A stretch of DNA of 64,000 nucleotides from an uncultured Alphaproteobacteria bacterium (GTDB lineage: Bacteria > Pseudomonadota > Alphaproteobacteria > RF32 > CAG-239), in contig CAKQKH010000001.1 in assembly GCA_934248075.1 (NCBI GenBank), positions 113,347 through 177,346 on the forward strand, given 5' to 3'. This document shows, piece by piece, positions 24,991 through 33,906 of the stretch. The position numbers and the translations under genes are program-made. Position 1 is the first letter of the stretch. Each line of letters starts with the position of its first letter. The notes under the pieces are model-generated. The model saw nothing but the letters and a program-made list of their open reading frames with translations. It was not told where the DNA came from and did not search any database.

Positions 24991-26781
24991 TTAGTGCATA
25001 ATTTTTTGCCAAATTACCGCCGGCAGTCCCGAGCCGTAAACTCCTTTCATCGGTGAGTTGTCATCATTTCCAAGCCATACGGCAGCGACTAATGTGTCTG
25101 TAAAACCCACAAACCAGGCGTCGCGGTTATCTTGGCTGGTGCCGGTTTTGCCAGCGGCAAAACGCCCGATATTTGCCCGATGTCCGGTGCCTGATTTTAT
25201 AACTTTTTGCAACATCTTAGTAATGTCTTCTACTGCGTTGGCGTCAAGAATTCGCGTTTTTTCGGTTGTCGCTCGTTGATATAGCTGATATCCGTCGCGA
25301 CTGTATATTTCTTCTATGGCGTGCGGCCATACCGCGTATCCGCCGTTGGCAATGGTTGTGTAGGCGGTGGCAAGGTCCAACACTGTAACCTCAAAAGTTC
25401 CCAAAGCTAAAGACGGAGTATTTTGCATCGGCGTGTTTATCCCCATTTTATGAGCGTTGCGAATAATGTCTCGTCCAGACATTTGTTGAGCCAAATTAAT
25501 GGTTGCCAAGTTTAGTGACTTTGCCAAGGCGTATTTGAGAGTAACCGAACCATAATATTTTTTATCATCATTTGCGGGCTTCCAGCCTTTTATTGATATC
25601 GGACGGTCTTCAATTTTATCATCAGGTTTCCAGCCATTTTGCAGAGCGGTCAGATATACAAACGGCTTAAACGCGGAGCCGGGTTGCCGCTGTGCCGAAA
25701 TCGCCCGATTAAACTGGCTTTGGTTATAGTCTGTTCCGCCGACCATAGCTTTAACCGCGCCGCTCATATCCATAATTACAATCGCGCCTTGACTAACATT
25801 TTTATCTTTGTTGGCATTTAGACTATCGCGTAAAACTTGGGTTGCCTTTTCCTGTAAATCCTGATTCAGAGTGGTGGATACATAAATATCATCATCTCGT
25901 TCGCCAATATAGGCGTTTACTTCTTCATAGACCCAGTCTGCAAAATAGGCGGCGCCGATAACTCTAGCGCTTTTGCCTTTTCCCAGCGGCATTTTCAAAA
26001 TTCGTTCTTTGTCTGCCGAGCTTATCAACCCGCTTTCTTCCATGATTTTTAATACGACTTTGGCGCGTTCTACGGCTCGCTGCGGCGAAGCCAAAGGATT
26101 ATAGCGTGACGGTGCTTTTAGCATACCGGCAATAATCGCCGCCTCCTTCATGTTCAAATCTCGAGATGTTTTTTGAAAATACTTTTGGCTTGCCGCTTCA
26201 ATTCCATAGGCTCCTGAGCCGAGATAGACCCGATTAAGATACAGAGTCAGAATCTGTTCTTTGCTAAATTTATATTCCAGCCAAAAGGCCAACAACAACT
26301 CTTGAGCCTTGCGACGCATACTTTTTTCGGAGGTTAGAAATAGATTTTTAGCCACCTGCTGAGTAATGGTGCTGCCGCCTTGGGCGTATCTGCCGGCAAA
26401 AATATTTGCTATCATGGCGCGGCTGAATGATATCACATCAAAGCCGAAATGCTGATAGAATCTGCGATCTTCGGTATAAACTATGGCGTCTATCACATAT
26501 TGCGGCAATTCCTCTGAGCGCACAACCTCAGAATAAACCGTGCCAAAAGTTTGAATCTCGTTGCCATTGTCGGCAATAATTGTGGTTGACGGTTGTCTGG
26601 TGCGATTAACCGCTTCCTCCATGTTGGGCATGGTCACAATGCAATAGCCAAGATAAGCCAAAAAAGTTATCACCAGAACCGCAAAAATTTTTAAGATTCT
26701 CCGCCGATTCTTAATCCGTTGTTTTGACTCTTTTTTTCGAGTCTTTTTAGTCTTTTTTTGAGCCTTTGTCACGAGTCCCAC
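24991..26781 (-). CDS. Penicillin-binding protein 1A-type bifunctional glycosyltransferase/transpeptidase
   Basis: A 596-aa class A PBP. After a Lys-rich cytoplasmic tail and one membrane anchor (about 30-50) comes the GT51 domain with E-D-R-R-F-Y-Q-H-F-G (catalytic Glu), G-G-S-T-I-T-Q-Q and R-K-x-x-E. The transpeptidase domain has S-A-F-K (nucleophile Ser), S-L-N and K-T-G-T-S. It is shorter than E. coli PBP1A (no long OB insertion) and closer to the compact alphaproteobacterial form. The LpoA-like protein at 186 may be its activator, but LpoA usually contacts the missing insertion. Confidence 0.93.
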   Translation of the reverse strand: MGLVTKAQKKTKKTRKKESKQRIKNRRRILKIFAVLVITFLAYLGYCIVTMPNMEEAVNRTRQPSTTIIADNGNEIQTFGTVYSEVVRSEELPQYVIDAIVYTEDRRFYQHFGFDVISFSRAMIANIFAGRYAQGGSTITQQVAKNLFLTSEKSMRRKAQELLLAFWLEYKFSKEQILTLYLNRVYLGSGAYGIEAASQKYFQKTSRDLNMKEAAIIAGMLKAPSRYNPLASPQRAVERAKVVLKIMEESGLISSADKERILKMPLGKGKSARVIGAAYFADWVYEEVNAYIGERDDDIYVSTTLNQDLQEKATQVLRDSLNANKDKNVSQGAIVIMDMSGAVKAMVGGTDYNQSQFNRAISAQRQPGSAFKPFVYLTALQNGWKPDDKIEDRPISIKGWKPANDDKKYYGSVTLKYALAKSLNLATINLAQQMSGRDIIRNAHKMGINTPMQNTPSLALGTFEVTVLDLATAYTTIANGGYAVWPHAIEEIYSRDGYQLYQRATTEKTRILDANAVEDITKMLQKVIKSGTGHRANIGRFAAGKTGTSQDNRDAWFVGFTDTLVAAVWLGNDDNSPMKGVYGSGLPAVIWQKIMH

Positions 26782-26792
26782 CTCTTTAGGTC

Positions 26793-26821
26793 TTGTCAGA
26801 TATTATAAAATCACGTATAAC
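26793..26821 (+). promoter_or_regulatory. Promoter for the RHH gene (and possibly polA)
   Basis: TTGTCA (26793-26798), 17-nt spacer, TATAAC (26816-26821), 40 nt upstream of the ATG at 26862. Confidence 0.6.
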
Positions 26822-26861
26822 AATAATCATTAAATACCACAAATAAGTTAAGGAAAATTTT

Positions 26862-27062
26862 ATGTCTAAGCTTGCTGTTAATGTAAATGACGAACTCAAG
26901 TACAAGATTGAAAAGATCGCTCAAAAAAGCGGGCGCAGCCTTGATGATTGTGTGGCTATTGCTTTGCGAAATTATGTTGAAGAATATGAAGATGTTTATC
27001 GCACTGATTTATGCGCGGTAGATAATCTTGAGCGTAGTTTCTTTTTATCTATTGGCGAATAG
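26862..27062 (+). CDS. Small ribbon-helix-helix-like protein
   Basis: A 66-aa protein whose first 45 residues fit a CopG/Arc ribbon-helix-helix: strand L-A-V-N-V-N-D-E-L, then K-Y-K-I-E-K-I-A-Q-K-S-G-R-S-L-D-D-C-V-A-I-A-L. The acidic tail (Y-V-E-E-Y-E-D-V-Y) could be a toxin-binding region, but no toxin gene is adjacent; polA follows 59 nt later on the same strand. It may be an orphan regulator. An AAGGAAAA ribosome site supports translation. Confidence 0.7.
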   Translation: MSKLAVNVNDELKYKIEKIAQKSGRSLDDCVAIALRNYVEEYEDVYRTDLCAVDNLERSFFLSIGE

Positions 27063-27121
27063 CTTTTTATCCTTTATATTAAAAACAGTTTTTATTGTCC
27101 TTGTTTTAAGGAAGGTTTTTC

Positions 27122-29872
27122 ATGCCTAAAAAAGTCTGTCTGATTGATGGTTCTGGCTATATTTTTCGAGCTTTTTACGGGTTGCCGCCTCTTAATGCTC
27201 CGGACGGCACGCCAGTAAACGCTGTTTACGGTTTTACTAATATGTTTTTGCGATTAACCACCAAAATCAGCTGTGATTATTGTTTGGTGTTGTTTGATGC
27301 TAAAAGGCAAAACTTTAGGAATAATATATTCCCTGACTATAAAGGCACGCGTAAAGAAATTCCTGAGGATTTGATTCCGCAGTTTGCGATTATTCACAAA
27401 GCGGTGGAGGCCTTAAACCTTAATCATCTGGAAATGGAGGGCTATGAAGCCGATGATTTGATAGCTACTTACGCTAATCAGGCTCTGTCCATGGGGTGTG
27501 AAGTAGTGGTGGTTTCCGGAGATAAGGATCTTATGCAGCTGATTCGCCCCGGAGTTGAGTTTTATGATCCGATGAAAGATAGGTTTTTTACGCCAGAAGA
27601 TGTCAAAGAAAAATTCGGCGTTTATCCTGACCGAGTGGTTGACGTTCAGGCTCTCTCCGGTGATGCTACTGATAATGTTCCCGGAGTTCCGGGTATTGGC
27701 CCAAAAACGGCGGCGCAACTGATTAACGAGTATGGTTCTTTGGAAGAAGTTTTGGCGCATGCCGGAGAGATAAAACAGGAAAAACGCCGTCAAACATTGC
27801 TGGATAATATTGAAAATGCCCGTGTGTCTTTGCAGTTGGTAACTCTAAAAGCTGATGTTCCGGTGCAACATTGTCTGCAGGAATATGTTTGTCGCTGTCC
27901 GGAAGCTGAAAAGCTTTATGAGTTTATCAAAACTTATGCTTTTAATACCTTGAAACCTCGTATCGACAAGTGGATATCTGAACGCTGTTCAGATATTGCC
28001 GACAGAGGTCTGAACGATGTATTTAAATCGGTGAAAATAAACTATGAGTTAGTTAATACCGAGGCAAGGTTGCAATATTGGGTTGGGCAGGCTCTAAAAA
28101 AAGGCGCTTTTGCTATTGAGGCTGTTGGTAGTGGCAACAATCCGAATTTTGATGATATTTGCGGGTTGTCGTTGGCGGTGGCGCCGGGGCAGGCGTGTTA
28201 TATTCCGCTTGGCGGCGCAAATGCCAAATCAGCCAACTTAGATTTGTTTGCAACTGCGCCTAAGCCGGAGCAGATTACTTTTGCGACAGCGGCCAAATAT
28301 CTTAAACCCTTGTTGTCTGATCCGGCCGTGTTGGTTATCGGTTGCGGTCTAAAAACCGTTTGGCACTTTTTACGGCAGATCGCCTCTGATGTTGAAATCA
28401 TGGCGTATGACGATGTGTCGATAATGTCATATGATTTGGATAGTTCCGAATATGGGCATTCTTTAGCGGAATTGGCTAATCAGTTCTTTGAGGTTGAATT
28501 GGCAAAACTTGAGGATTTGCTGGGTAGCGGCAAAAACAAGCTAAAGTACAACCAGTTGTCTGATTCTGCGGCGTTGCAATACATGGCCGAGCGGGCTGAT
28601 TTTGTTTTGCGGTTACACCCGTTGCTTAAAACTCGTTTGATTGCCGAACACAAAGTTGCGATTTACGAAAATTTTGATCGTCCTTTGTTGGCCACACTTT
28701 ATCAGATGGAAAAAAATGGCGTTTCCCTAAACGCCAAGGCCTTACAGGAGCTGAGCGTCTATTTGGATGGGCGAATAGCGGCGTTTGAGCAAGAGGCTTA
28801 CCAAATAGCCGGTGAAGAGTTTAATTTGGGTTCGCCCAAACAAGTTGGCGAGGTTTTGTTTACCAAGCAGGGGCTAAAGGGCAAAAAAACCGCTACTGGC
28901 GCTTGGCAGACCGGAGCCGAGATTTTGGAGGAGCTGGCCGCCGAGGGCAACCTGTTGGCGCAAAAAATTTTGGATTGGCGCGAACTGAGTAAACTTAAAT
29001 CCACATATACGGCATCGTTGTTTGCTTTGTTGGATAGTGATTCGCGGATTCATACCACTTATTTGCAAACAGTGGCCAACACAGGTCGATTGTCTTCGGT
29101 TAATCCGAATTTACAAAATATTCCCATTCGCAGCGAAGAAGGCAAAAAAATCCGTTCGTGTTTTGTGGCAAAATCCGGTTGTAAACTGATTTCTTGCGAT
29201 TATTCGCAAGTGGAGTTGCGATTATTGGCGGCGGTGGCAGATGTTAAGGCTCTTAAAAAAGCTTTTGCCGACGGCATAGATGTCCACACCGCCACGGCAT
29301 CGCACGTTTTTGGGGTTCCTCCGGAAAAAGTTGACGCTAATTTGCGTCGCCACGCCAAGGCAATCAATTTTGGTATCGTTTATGGTATATCCGCCTATGG
29401 ATTGGCTAAGAATATCGGGGTTGAGGCGGCCGACGCCAAGGCTTATATTGATGCCTATTTTCGCCAAATGCCGGAAATCAAGCAATATATGGAAGATACT
29501 ATTGCTTTTGCGCGCAAACATGGTTACGTGCAAACTCCGTTTGGTCGCAAATGTGCTGTGCCGGGGATAAACGATTCTAACAAGCGTTTGGCTGCTAATG
29601 CCGAGCGTGTGGCTATTAATGCGCCGATTCAAGGCGGCGCGGCCGATATTATCAAATTAGCCATGAATAAGTTGGCGCACGAGCTGCGATCTCGCCAAAT
29701 GCAAACCAAAATGCTGCTTCAGGTGCATGACGAACTTGTGTTTGAGGCTCCGGAATCTGAGCTTGCTGAGGTTTCTGAACTTATCAAAACCACCATGGAA
29801 AATATTGTTAGTCTGGGTGTGCCGTTCAATGCTGAACTTGGAGTTGGCGATACTTGGACCCAAGCCCATTGA
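27122..29872 (+). CDS. polA: DNA polymerase I with apparently inactive proofreading domain
   Basis: A 916-aa repair polymerase. N-terminal 5'-3' exonuclease: Y-I-F-R-A-F-Y-G-L-P, E-A-D-D-L-I-A-T, V-S-G-D-K-D and G-D-A-T-D-N-V-P-G-V-P-G-I-G. C-terminal polymerase: motif A S-C-D-Y-S-Q-V-E-L-R, motif B R-R-H-A-K-A-I-N-F-G-I-V-Y-G, motif C Q-V-H-D-E-L-V-F-E, all intact. The middle 3'-5' exonuclease domain is present but its acidic ligands look lost: the D-T-E motif reads A-I-E-A-V-G near residue 330, the Exo II K-Y-D reads K-T-V near 406 and the Exo III Y-x3-D reads Y-M-A-E-R near 486. Confidence 0.97.
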   Translation: MPKKVCLIDGSGYIFRAFYGLPPLNAPDGTPVNAVYGFTNMFLRLTTKISCDYCLVLFDAKRQNFRNNIFPDYKGTRKEIPEDLIPQFAIIHKAVEALNLNHLEMEGYEADDLIATYANQALSMGCEVVVVSGDKDLMQLIRPGVEFYDPMKDRFFTPEDVKEKFGVYPDRVVDVQALSGDATDNVPGVPGIGPKTAAQLINEYGSLEEVLAHAGEIKQEKRRQTLLDNIENARVSLQLVTLKADVPVQHCLQEYVCRCPEAEKLYEFIKTYAFNTLKPRIDKWISERCSDIADRGLNDVFKSVKINYELVNTEARLQYWVGQALKKGAFAIEAVGSGNNPNFDDICGLSLAVAPGQACYIPLGGANAKSANLDLFATAPKPEQITFATAAKYLKPLLSDPAVLVIGCGLKTVWHFLRQIASDVEIMAYDDVSIMSYDLDSSEYGHSLAELANQFFEVELAKLEDLLGSGKNKLKYNQLSDSAALQYMAERADFVLRLHPLLKTRLIAEHKVAIYENFDRPLLATLYQMEKNGVSLNAKALQELSVYLDGRIAAFEQEAYQIAGEEFNLGSPKQVGEVLFTKQGLKGKKTATGAWQTGAEILEELAAEGNLLAQKILDWRELSKLKSTYTASLFALLDSDSRIHTTYLQTVANTGRLSSVNPNLQNIPIRSEEGKKIRSCFVAKSGCKLISCDYSQVELRLLAAVADVKALKKAFADGIDVHTATASHVFGVPPEKVDANLRRHAKAINFGIVYGISAYGLAKNIGVEAADAKAYIDAYFRQMPEIKQYMEDTIAFARKHGYVQTPFGRKCAVPGINDSNKRLAANAERVAINAPIQGGAADIIKLAMNKLAHELRSRQMQTKMLLQVHDELVFEAPESELAEVSELIKTTMENIVSLGVPFNAELGVGDTWTQAH

Positions 29873-29981
29873 TTTATGCACAAAACCAGTGAAAAGAAGC
29901 GTTTTTTTGCTTGGTTAATCGGATAATTTGTTGTATGTTTTCTATAATGAAAATCTTAGAAAATATAAGGAAAAACAAGAC

Positions 29982-32426
29982 ATGAGTTCAGAAATGACCG
30001 CTGCTGAAATAGCAAAGGAAGAAAAAGAATATGGCGCAGATTCGATTAAGGTGCTGAAAGGCCTTGATGCTGTGCGCAAGCGCCCCGGTATGTATATCGG
30101 CGATACCGATGACGGCTCCGGTTTGCACCATATGATTTATGAGGTTTTGGACAATGCCATTGATGAGGCTTTGGCCGGCTATTGCGATAAAACCGAAGTT
30201 ATCTTAAACCCTGATGGCTCGGCTACTATTCGTGATAATGGTCGCGGTATTCCGGTTGGTATGCATAAAGAAGAGGGAATTTCTGCGGCAGAGGTTATTA
30301 TGACCGAACTCCATTCCGGCGGTAAATTCGATAATAACTCTTATAAGGTTTCCGGCGGTTTGCATGGTGTGGGTGTATCAGTGGTTAATGCCTTATCTAC
30401 ATGGCTGAGACTGCGTATTTGGCGTGAGGGCAAGGAACATGTTGCCACCTTTGCCCACGGTAACGTAACAGAACATCTTAAGGTGGTTGGTGATGCCGTA
30501 GGCAAGCATGGTACTGAGGTTACGTTTTTGCCGTCACCGGAAACTTTCACCATGACCGAGTTTAATTTTGAGACTTTGGAGCGTGCTATTCGTGAAAAGG
30601 CTTTTTTGAACTCTGGCGTTTATTTAAAATTAATTGATAATCGCGGCGCCGAGCCTCGAGAAGTTGATTTTCATTACAGCGGCGGTCTGCAAGCGTTTGT
30701 TAATCACCTTAACAAGTCTAAAGCGCCGTTGCATGAAGAAGTTATTTCCTTCAGTGGTGAAAAAAATGATATTCAGGTTGATTGCGCTTTGCAATGGACC
30801 AATGCTTATAATGAAAGCATGCTTTGCTTTACCAATAATATTCCGCAAAAAGACGGCGGTACTCATCTGGCCGGTTTTCGCGGCGCTTTAACTCGTTGTA
30901 TTAATAACTACATTAATGAGAACGGATTGCTAAAAAAAGAGAAAGTCGAGCTTTCCGGAGACGATATGCGTGAAGGTCTGAGCTGTGTCTTGTCGGTTAA
31001 AGTACCCGATCCGAAATTCTCTTCTCAAACTAAAGATAAGCTGGTTTCATCTGAGGTTCGTCCGGTTGTGGAGAGCGTAGTCAATGATAAACTTAAGGAA
31101 TGGTTGGACGAGCACCCCAATGAGGCCAAGATCATTGTTGGCAAAATTGTTGAGGCTGCTACTGCCCGTGAAGCCGCCCGCAAGGCTCGCGAGCTGACTC
31201 GCCGCAAAGGTGTGCTTGATGTTGCATCTTTGCCTGGCAAACTGGCCGATTGTCAGGAAAAAGATCCTGCTCTATCCGAAGTCTTTATCGTGGAGGGAGA
31301 TTCGGCCGGCGGTTCTGCCAAACAAGGACGTCATCGCCGCAATCAGGCAATTATGCCTTTGCGAGGAAAGATTTTGAATGTGGAGCGCGCTCGTTTTGAC
31401 AAGATGTTGAACTCTGCCGAGATTGGCACCATTATTACCGCCTTGGGTACCGGTATCGGCCGCGATGACTTTAATCCCGACAAATGCCGCTATCACAAAA
31501 TCATTATCATGGCCGATGCCGATGTCGATGGTAGCCACATTCGCACTTTGTTGTTAACCTTCTTCTATCGGCAGATGCCGGAGCTGATTGAGCGTGGTTA
31601 TGTATATATTGCTCAGCCGCCATTGTACAAGGTTAAAAAAGGCAATTCCATTCTTTACATTAAGAATGAGCGCGAGATGGATGATTATCTGATTCGCGGT
31701 GGTTGTGACGATGCGTCTTTGCTCTTGGCCGATGGCGAACAGATTGCCGGACAGGATCTTATCGGTTTGGTTGAGCAAAACCGCAAAGCTCGCAGCCTGA
31801 TTGCCACTTTGAGCAAAAACGTTCCTGAGAAAATCATTGAGCAAATGGCTATCTGTGGTTTATTTGATGCCGAAGTTTTGAATGACAAAGCTAAATTACG
31901 GTCTGAACTTGATAAATTGGCCGCCCGCCTTGATGGGTTGGAGGCTGAATATGATCGCGGTTGGATGGCTGATGTTGAGGCCGACGGCAGCTTGCTGTTT
32001 TCCCGCACATTGCGCGGCGTAACCGAGAAACATATAGTCGGAGCTAACATTTTGGATAGTCAGGAAGCGCCGGTTTTGAATAATATGCGTGATATTTTGC
32101 GTGAAAACTTTACTACCGTCAGCACTCTGATTTCTAAGCAGGGGCTGGAAAAGAAAATTCATGGTCCGGTAAGTTTTGTTGACGCAGTTATTGCTGCCGG
32201 CAAAAAAGGCATTACCATTCAGCGCTACAAAGGACTGGGTGAGATGAACCCAGAGCAGTTGTGGGAAACTACGCTTGATCCGGAAGCTCGTTCGCTGTTA
32301 CAGGTGAGGATTGACCGGATGGAAGAAGCCGACGAGACTTTTGCCACTCTGATGGGTGACGTGGTTGAACCGCGTAAAGAATTTATTCAAGAAAACGCTC
32401 TTAACGTCGTTAACTTGGATATTTAG
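29982..32426 (+). CDS. gyrB: DNA gyrase subunit B
   Basis: An 814-aa GHKL ATPase that with GyrA introduces negative supercoils. R-K-R-P-G-M-Y-I-G-D-T, D-N-A-I-D-E, G-G-L-H-G-V-G-V-S-V-V-N and the Toprim E-G-D-S-A-G-G-S-A-K-Q-G-R and D-A-D-V-D-G-S-H-I-R are complete. It has the approximately 170-aa insertion after Toprim typical of Gram-negative GyrB. The start is ATG 29982, preceded by ATAAGGA; the frame opens 18 codons earlier. It stands alone, about 10 kb from recF. Confidence 0.97.
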   Translation: MSSEMTAAEIAKEEKEYGADSIKVLKGLDAVRKRPGMYIGDTDDGSGLHHMIYEVLDNAIDEALAGYCDKTEVILNPDGSATIRDNGRGIPVGMHKEEGISAAEVIMTELHSGGKFDNNSYKVSGGLHGVGVSVVNALSTWLRLRIWREGKEHVATFAHGNVTEHLKVVGDAVGKHGTEVTFLPSPETFTMTEFNFETLERAIREKAFLNSGVYLKLIDNRGAEPREVDFHYSGGLQAFVNHLNKSKAPLHEEVISFSGEKNDIQVDCALQWTNAYNESMLCFTNNIPQKDGGTHLAGFRGALTRCINNYINENGLLKKEKVELSGDDMREGLSCVLSVKVPDPKFSSQTKDKLVSSEVRPVVESVVNDKLKEWLDEHPNEAKIIVGKIVEAATAREAARKARELTRRKGVLDVASLPGKLADCQEKDPALSEVFIVEGDSAGGSAKQGRHRRNQAIMPLRGKILNVERARFDKMLNSAEIGTIITALGTGIGRDDFNPDKCRYHKIIIMADADVDGSHIRTLLLTFFYRQMPELIERGYVYIAQPPLYKVKKGNSILYIKNEREMDDYLIRGGCDDASLLLADGEQIAGQDLIGLVEQNRKARSLIATLSKNVPEKIIEQMAICGLFDAEVLNDKAKLRSELDKLAARLDGLEAEYDRGWMADVEADGSLLFSRTLRGVTEKHIVGANILDSQEAPVLNNMRDILRENFTTVSTLISKQGLEKKIHGPVSFVDAVIAAGKKGITIQRYKGLGEMNPEQLWETTLDPEARSLLQVRIDRMEEADETFATLMGDVVEPRKEFIQENALNVVNLDI

Positions 32427-32439
32427 TTTATCACTAAAA

Positions 32440-32475
32440 CAAAAGCTCCCGCAATTTGGTTTGCGGGAGCTTTTG
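32440..32475. terminator. Bidirectional terminator between gyrB and nadE
   Basis: A long stem CAAAAGCTCCCGCAA / TTGCGGGAGCTTTTG lies between convergent genes, with A- and T-runs on the two sides. Confidence 0.92.
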
Positions 32476-32481
32476 TTTGGC

Positions 32482-33261
32482 TCAGAGAGGTAAAGCCGGC
32501 GGCAACTGTAGCCGCTTGAAGGATTGATTGTGATAGCGCTTGATTACCCAATCTACCGTTTGCGGCGCAAAACCTAAGGCGTAAATTGACGCGGTATCAA
32601 GTTTTTCATCTAAATAGGCGCGCAAAATTGCATCAAGCACAGAGTATGGCGGCAAAGTGTCTTCGTCTTTTTGTCCGTCCGCCAACTCGGCGCTGGGGGC
32701 GCGGGTGATAACTTCTTTCGGCAGAGCCGCCGACACAGTGTTGCGCCAAGCCGCAAGCTTAAATATCTCTGATTTGTATAATCCGGCAATTGGCGCCAGT
32801 CCGCCGCAAGTATCGCCATAAAGCGTGCAATATCCCATGGCAATTTCAGACTTATTGCCGCAAGCCAATACCAAATATCCGAACTGGTTGGAAAAAGCCA
32901 TTAAAATTTTACCGCGAGCGCGAGCTTGAAGGTTTTCCAGCACAATTTGTTTGGGTTTTTGCTTAAAACCGGTCTGCAAAAAAGCGGTTTCCGTCAGGAT
33001 TAGAGGTTCAATATCCAGCTCTTGATAATCCAGTTGATTGAGTTTGGCAATATTGCGGGCAATTTGCAAGCTCAAATCAGAGGTGTGTTTGGTTTTCATC
33101 ATAAAAGCGTGAACATGAGATCCGCCCAGAGCATCTGCCGCTAACACCGCGCAAATTGCAGAATCAAGGCCGCCGGAAAGTCCTAAACAAATATCGCTGA
33201 AATGATTTTGTTGGCAAAAATCGCGCAATTCATCAACCAAAGTGTTCCATAAGTTTTGCAT
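32482..33261 (-). CDS. nadE: NAD synthetase (ammonia-dependent type)
   Basis: A 259-aa amidotransferase-fold enzyme without a glutaminase domain, so it uses ammonia. The PP-loop L-S-G-G-L-D-S is at residues 28-34. A-C-G-N-K-S-E-I-A-M-G-Y-C-T-L-Y-G-D and L-A-P-I-A-G-L-Y-K are the deamido-NAD/ATP site motifs. It overlaps the nadM-like gene by one base (TAATG). Because the partner is a NadM-type enzyme, it could act on nicotinate mononucleotide instead of deamido-NAD, as described for the Francisella pair; sequence alone cannot decide. Confidence 0.9.
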   Translation of the reverse strand: MQNLWNTLVDELRDFCQQNHFSDICLGLSGGLDSAICAVLAADALGGSHVHAFMMKTKHTSDLSLQIARNIAKLNQLDYQELDIEPLILTETAFLQTGFKQKPKQIVLENLQARARGKILMAFSNQFGYLVLACGNKSEIAMGYCTLYGDTCGGLAPIAGLYKSEIFKLAAWRNTVSAALPKEVITRAPSAELADGQKDEDTLPPYSVLDAILRAYLDEKLDTASIYALGFAPQTVDWVIKRYHNQSFKRLQLPPALPL

Positions 33262-33797
33262 TAGCAGATTCCTTTGCGGTCAGAAATTAGGTCTTCTATG
33301 GTTTGGTGAATAGCCTCTGGAACAAAGTCATGCCACCGTTTGTCGCCGATTTTTATCATATCGCGCACCATGGATCCGGAAACATAAGGAAAATCATAAT
33401 CAACCCGATTTTCAATTTGGATATTGGTAAAAATATCTCTGAACCATTGAGCATCATATTCGCTGCCGGCATAATATACTTCCGGCAAAGGCTCGTTGGG
33501 ACAGGCTTCTTTGAGAAAGTCCATAACAAAAGCGCCCCACTGAGTGGGATTGTTAATATCAAACATACCAAGAATTTTCAGACGCTTGGCATCAGGTGAA
33601 TTGGCAAAGATTTTTTGCAGCATTTCTTTGCGCTGAATATAAGTGTAAGGATTGCGGTCTGTTCCTTGTTCTTGCACTGAACCGAGAATAATTACCGCTT
33701 TTTCACACTCGGATAACATTCGTTTGATTAGTTTGATGTGGCCTATATGCGGCGGCTGAGCCCGCATAATTGCTAAACCGGTCTTAAACATGGACAC
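33261..33797 (-). CDS. nadM: NadM-type nicotinamide-nucleotide adenylyltransferase
   Basis: A 178-aa nucleotidyltransferase with P-P-H-I-G-H (the H-x-G-H site) near residue 15, G-S-V-Q-E-Q-G-T-D-R-N-P-Y-T near 40 and V-S-G-S-M-V-R-D-M-I (ISTxxR equivalent) near 140. The N-P-Y-T-x-x-x-R and R-W-H-D-F-V-P-E-A-I segments match the archaeal-type NadM family rather than bacterial NadD. No Nudix domain is fused. It makes NAD from NMN and ATP. It is coupled to nadE. Confidence 0.82.
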   Translation of the reverse strand: MSMFKTGLAIMRAQPPHIGHIKLIKRMLSECEKAVIILGSVQEQGTDRNPYTYIQRKEMLQKIFANSPDAKRLKILGMFDINNPTQWGAFVMDFLKEACPNEPLPEVYYAGSEYDAQWFRDIFTNIQIENRVDYDFPYVSGSMVRDMIKIGDKRWHDFVPEAIHQTIEDLISDRKGIC

Positions 33798-33850
33798 CTC
33801 CTTTGCAGCATAATTATAGTTTAACTCCTGAAGATTGCAAATATATTATG

Positions 33851-33879
33851 TTGACGGGTAACACAACCGGCGCTAAACT
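33851..33879 (+). promoter_or_regulatory. Promoter for the porin-response regulator pair
   Basis: TTGACG (33851-33856), 17-nt spacer, TAAACT (33874-33879), 27 nt before the porin ATG. Confidence 0.55.
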
Positions 33880-33906
33880 TTATTTATCTTAACCAGCGGA
33901 AAAAAC

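Noticed and set aside
26862..29872. Toxin-antitoxin module
   Set aside because: The gene after the RHH protein is polA, not a toxin.
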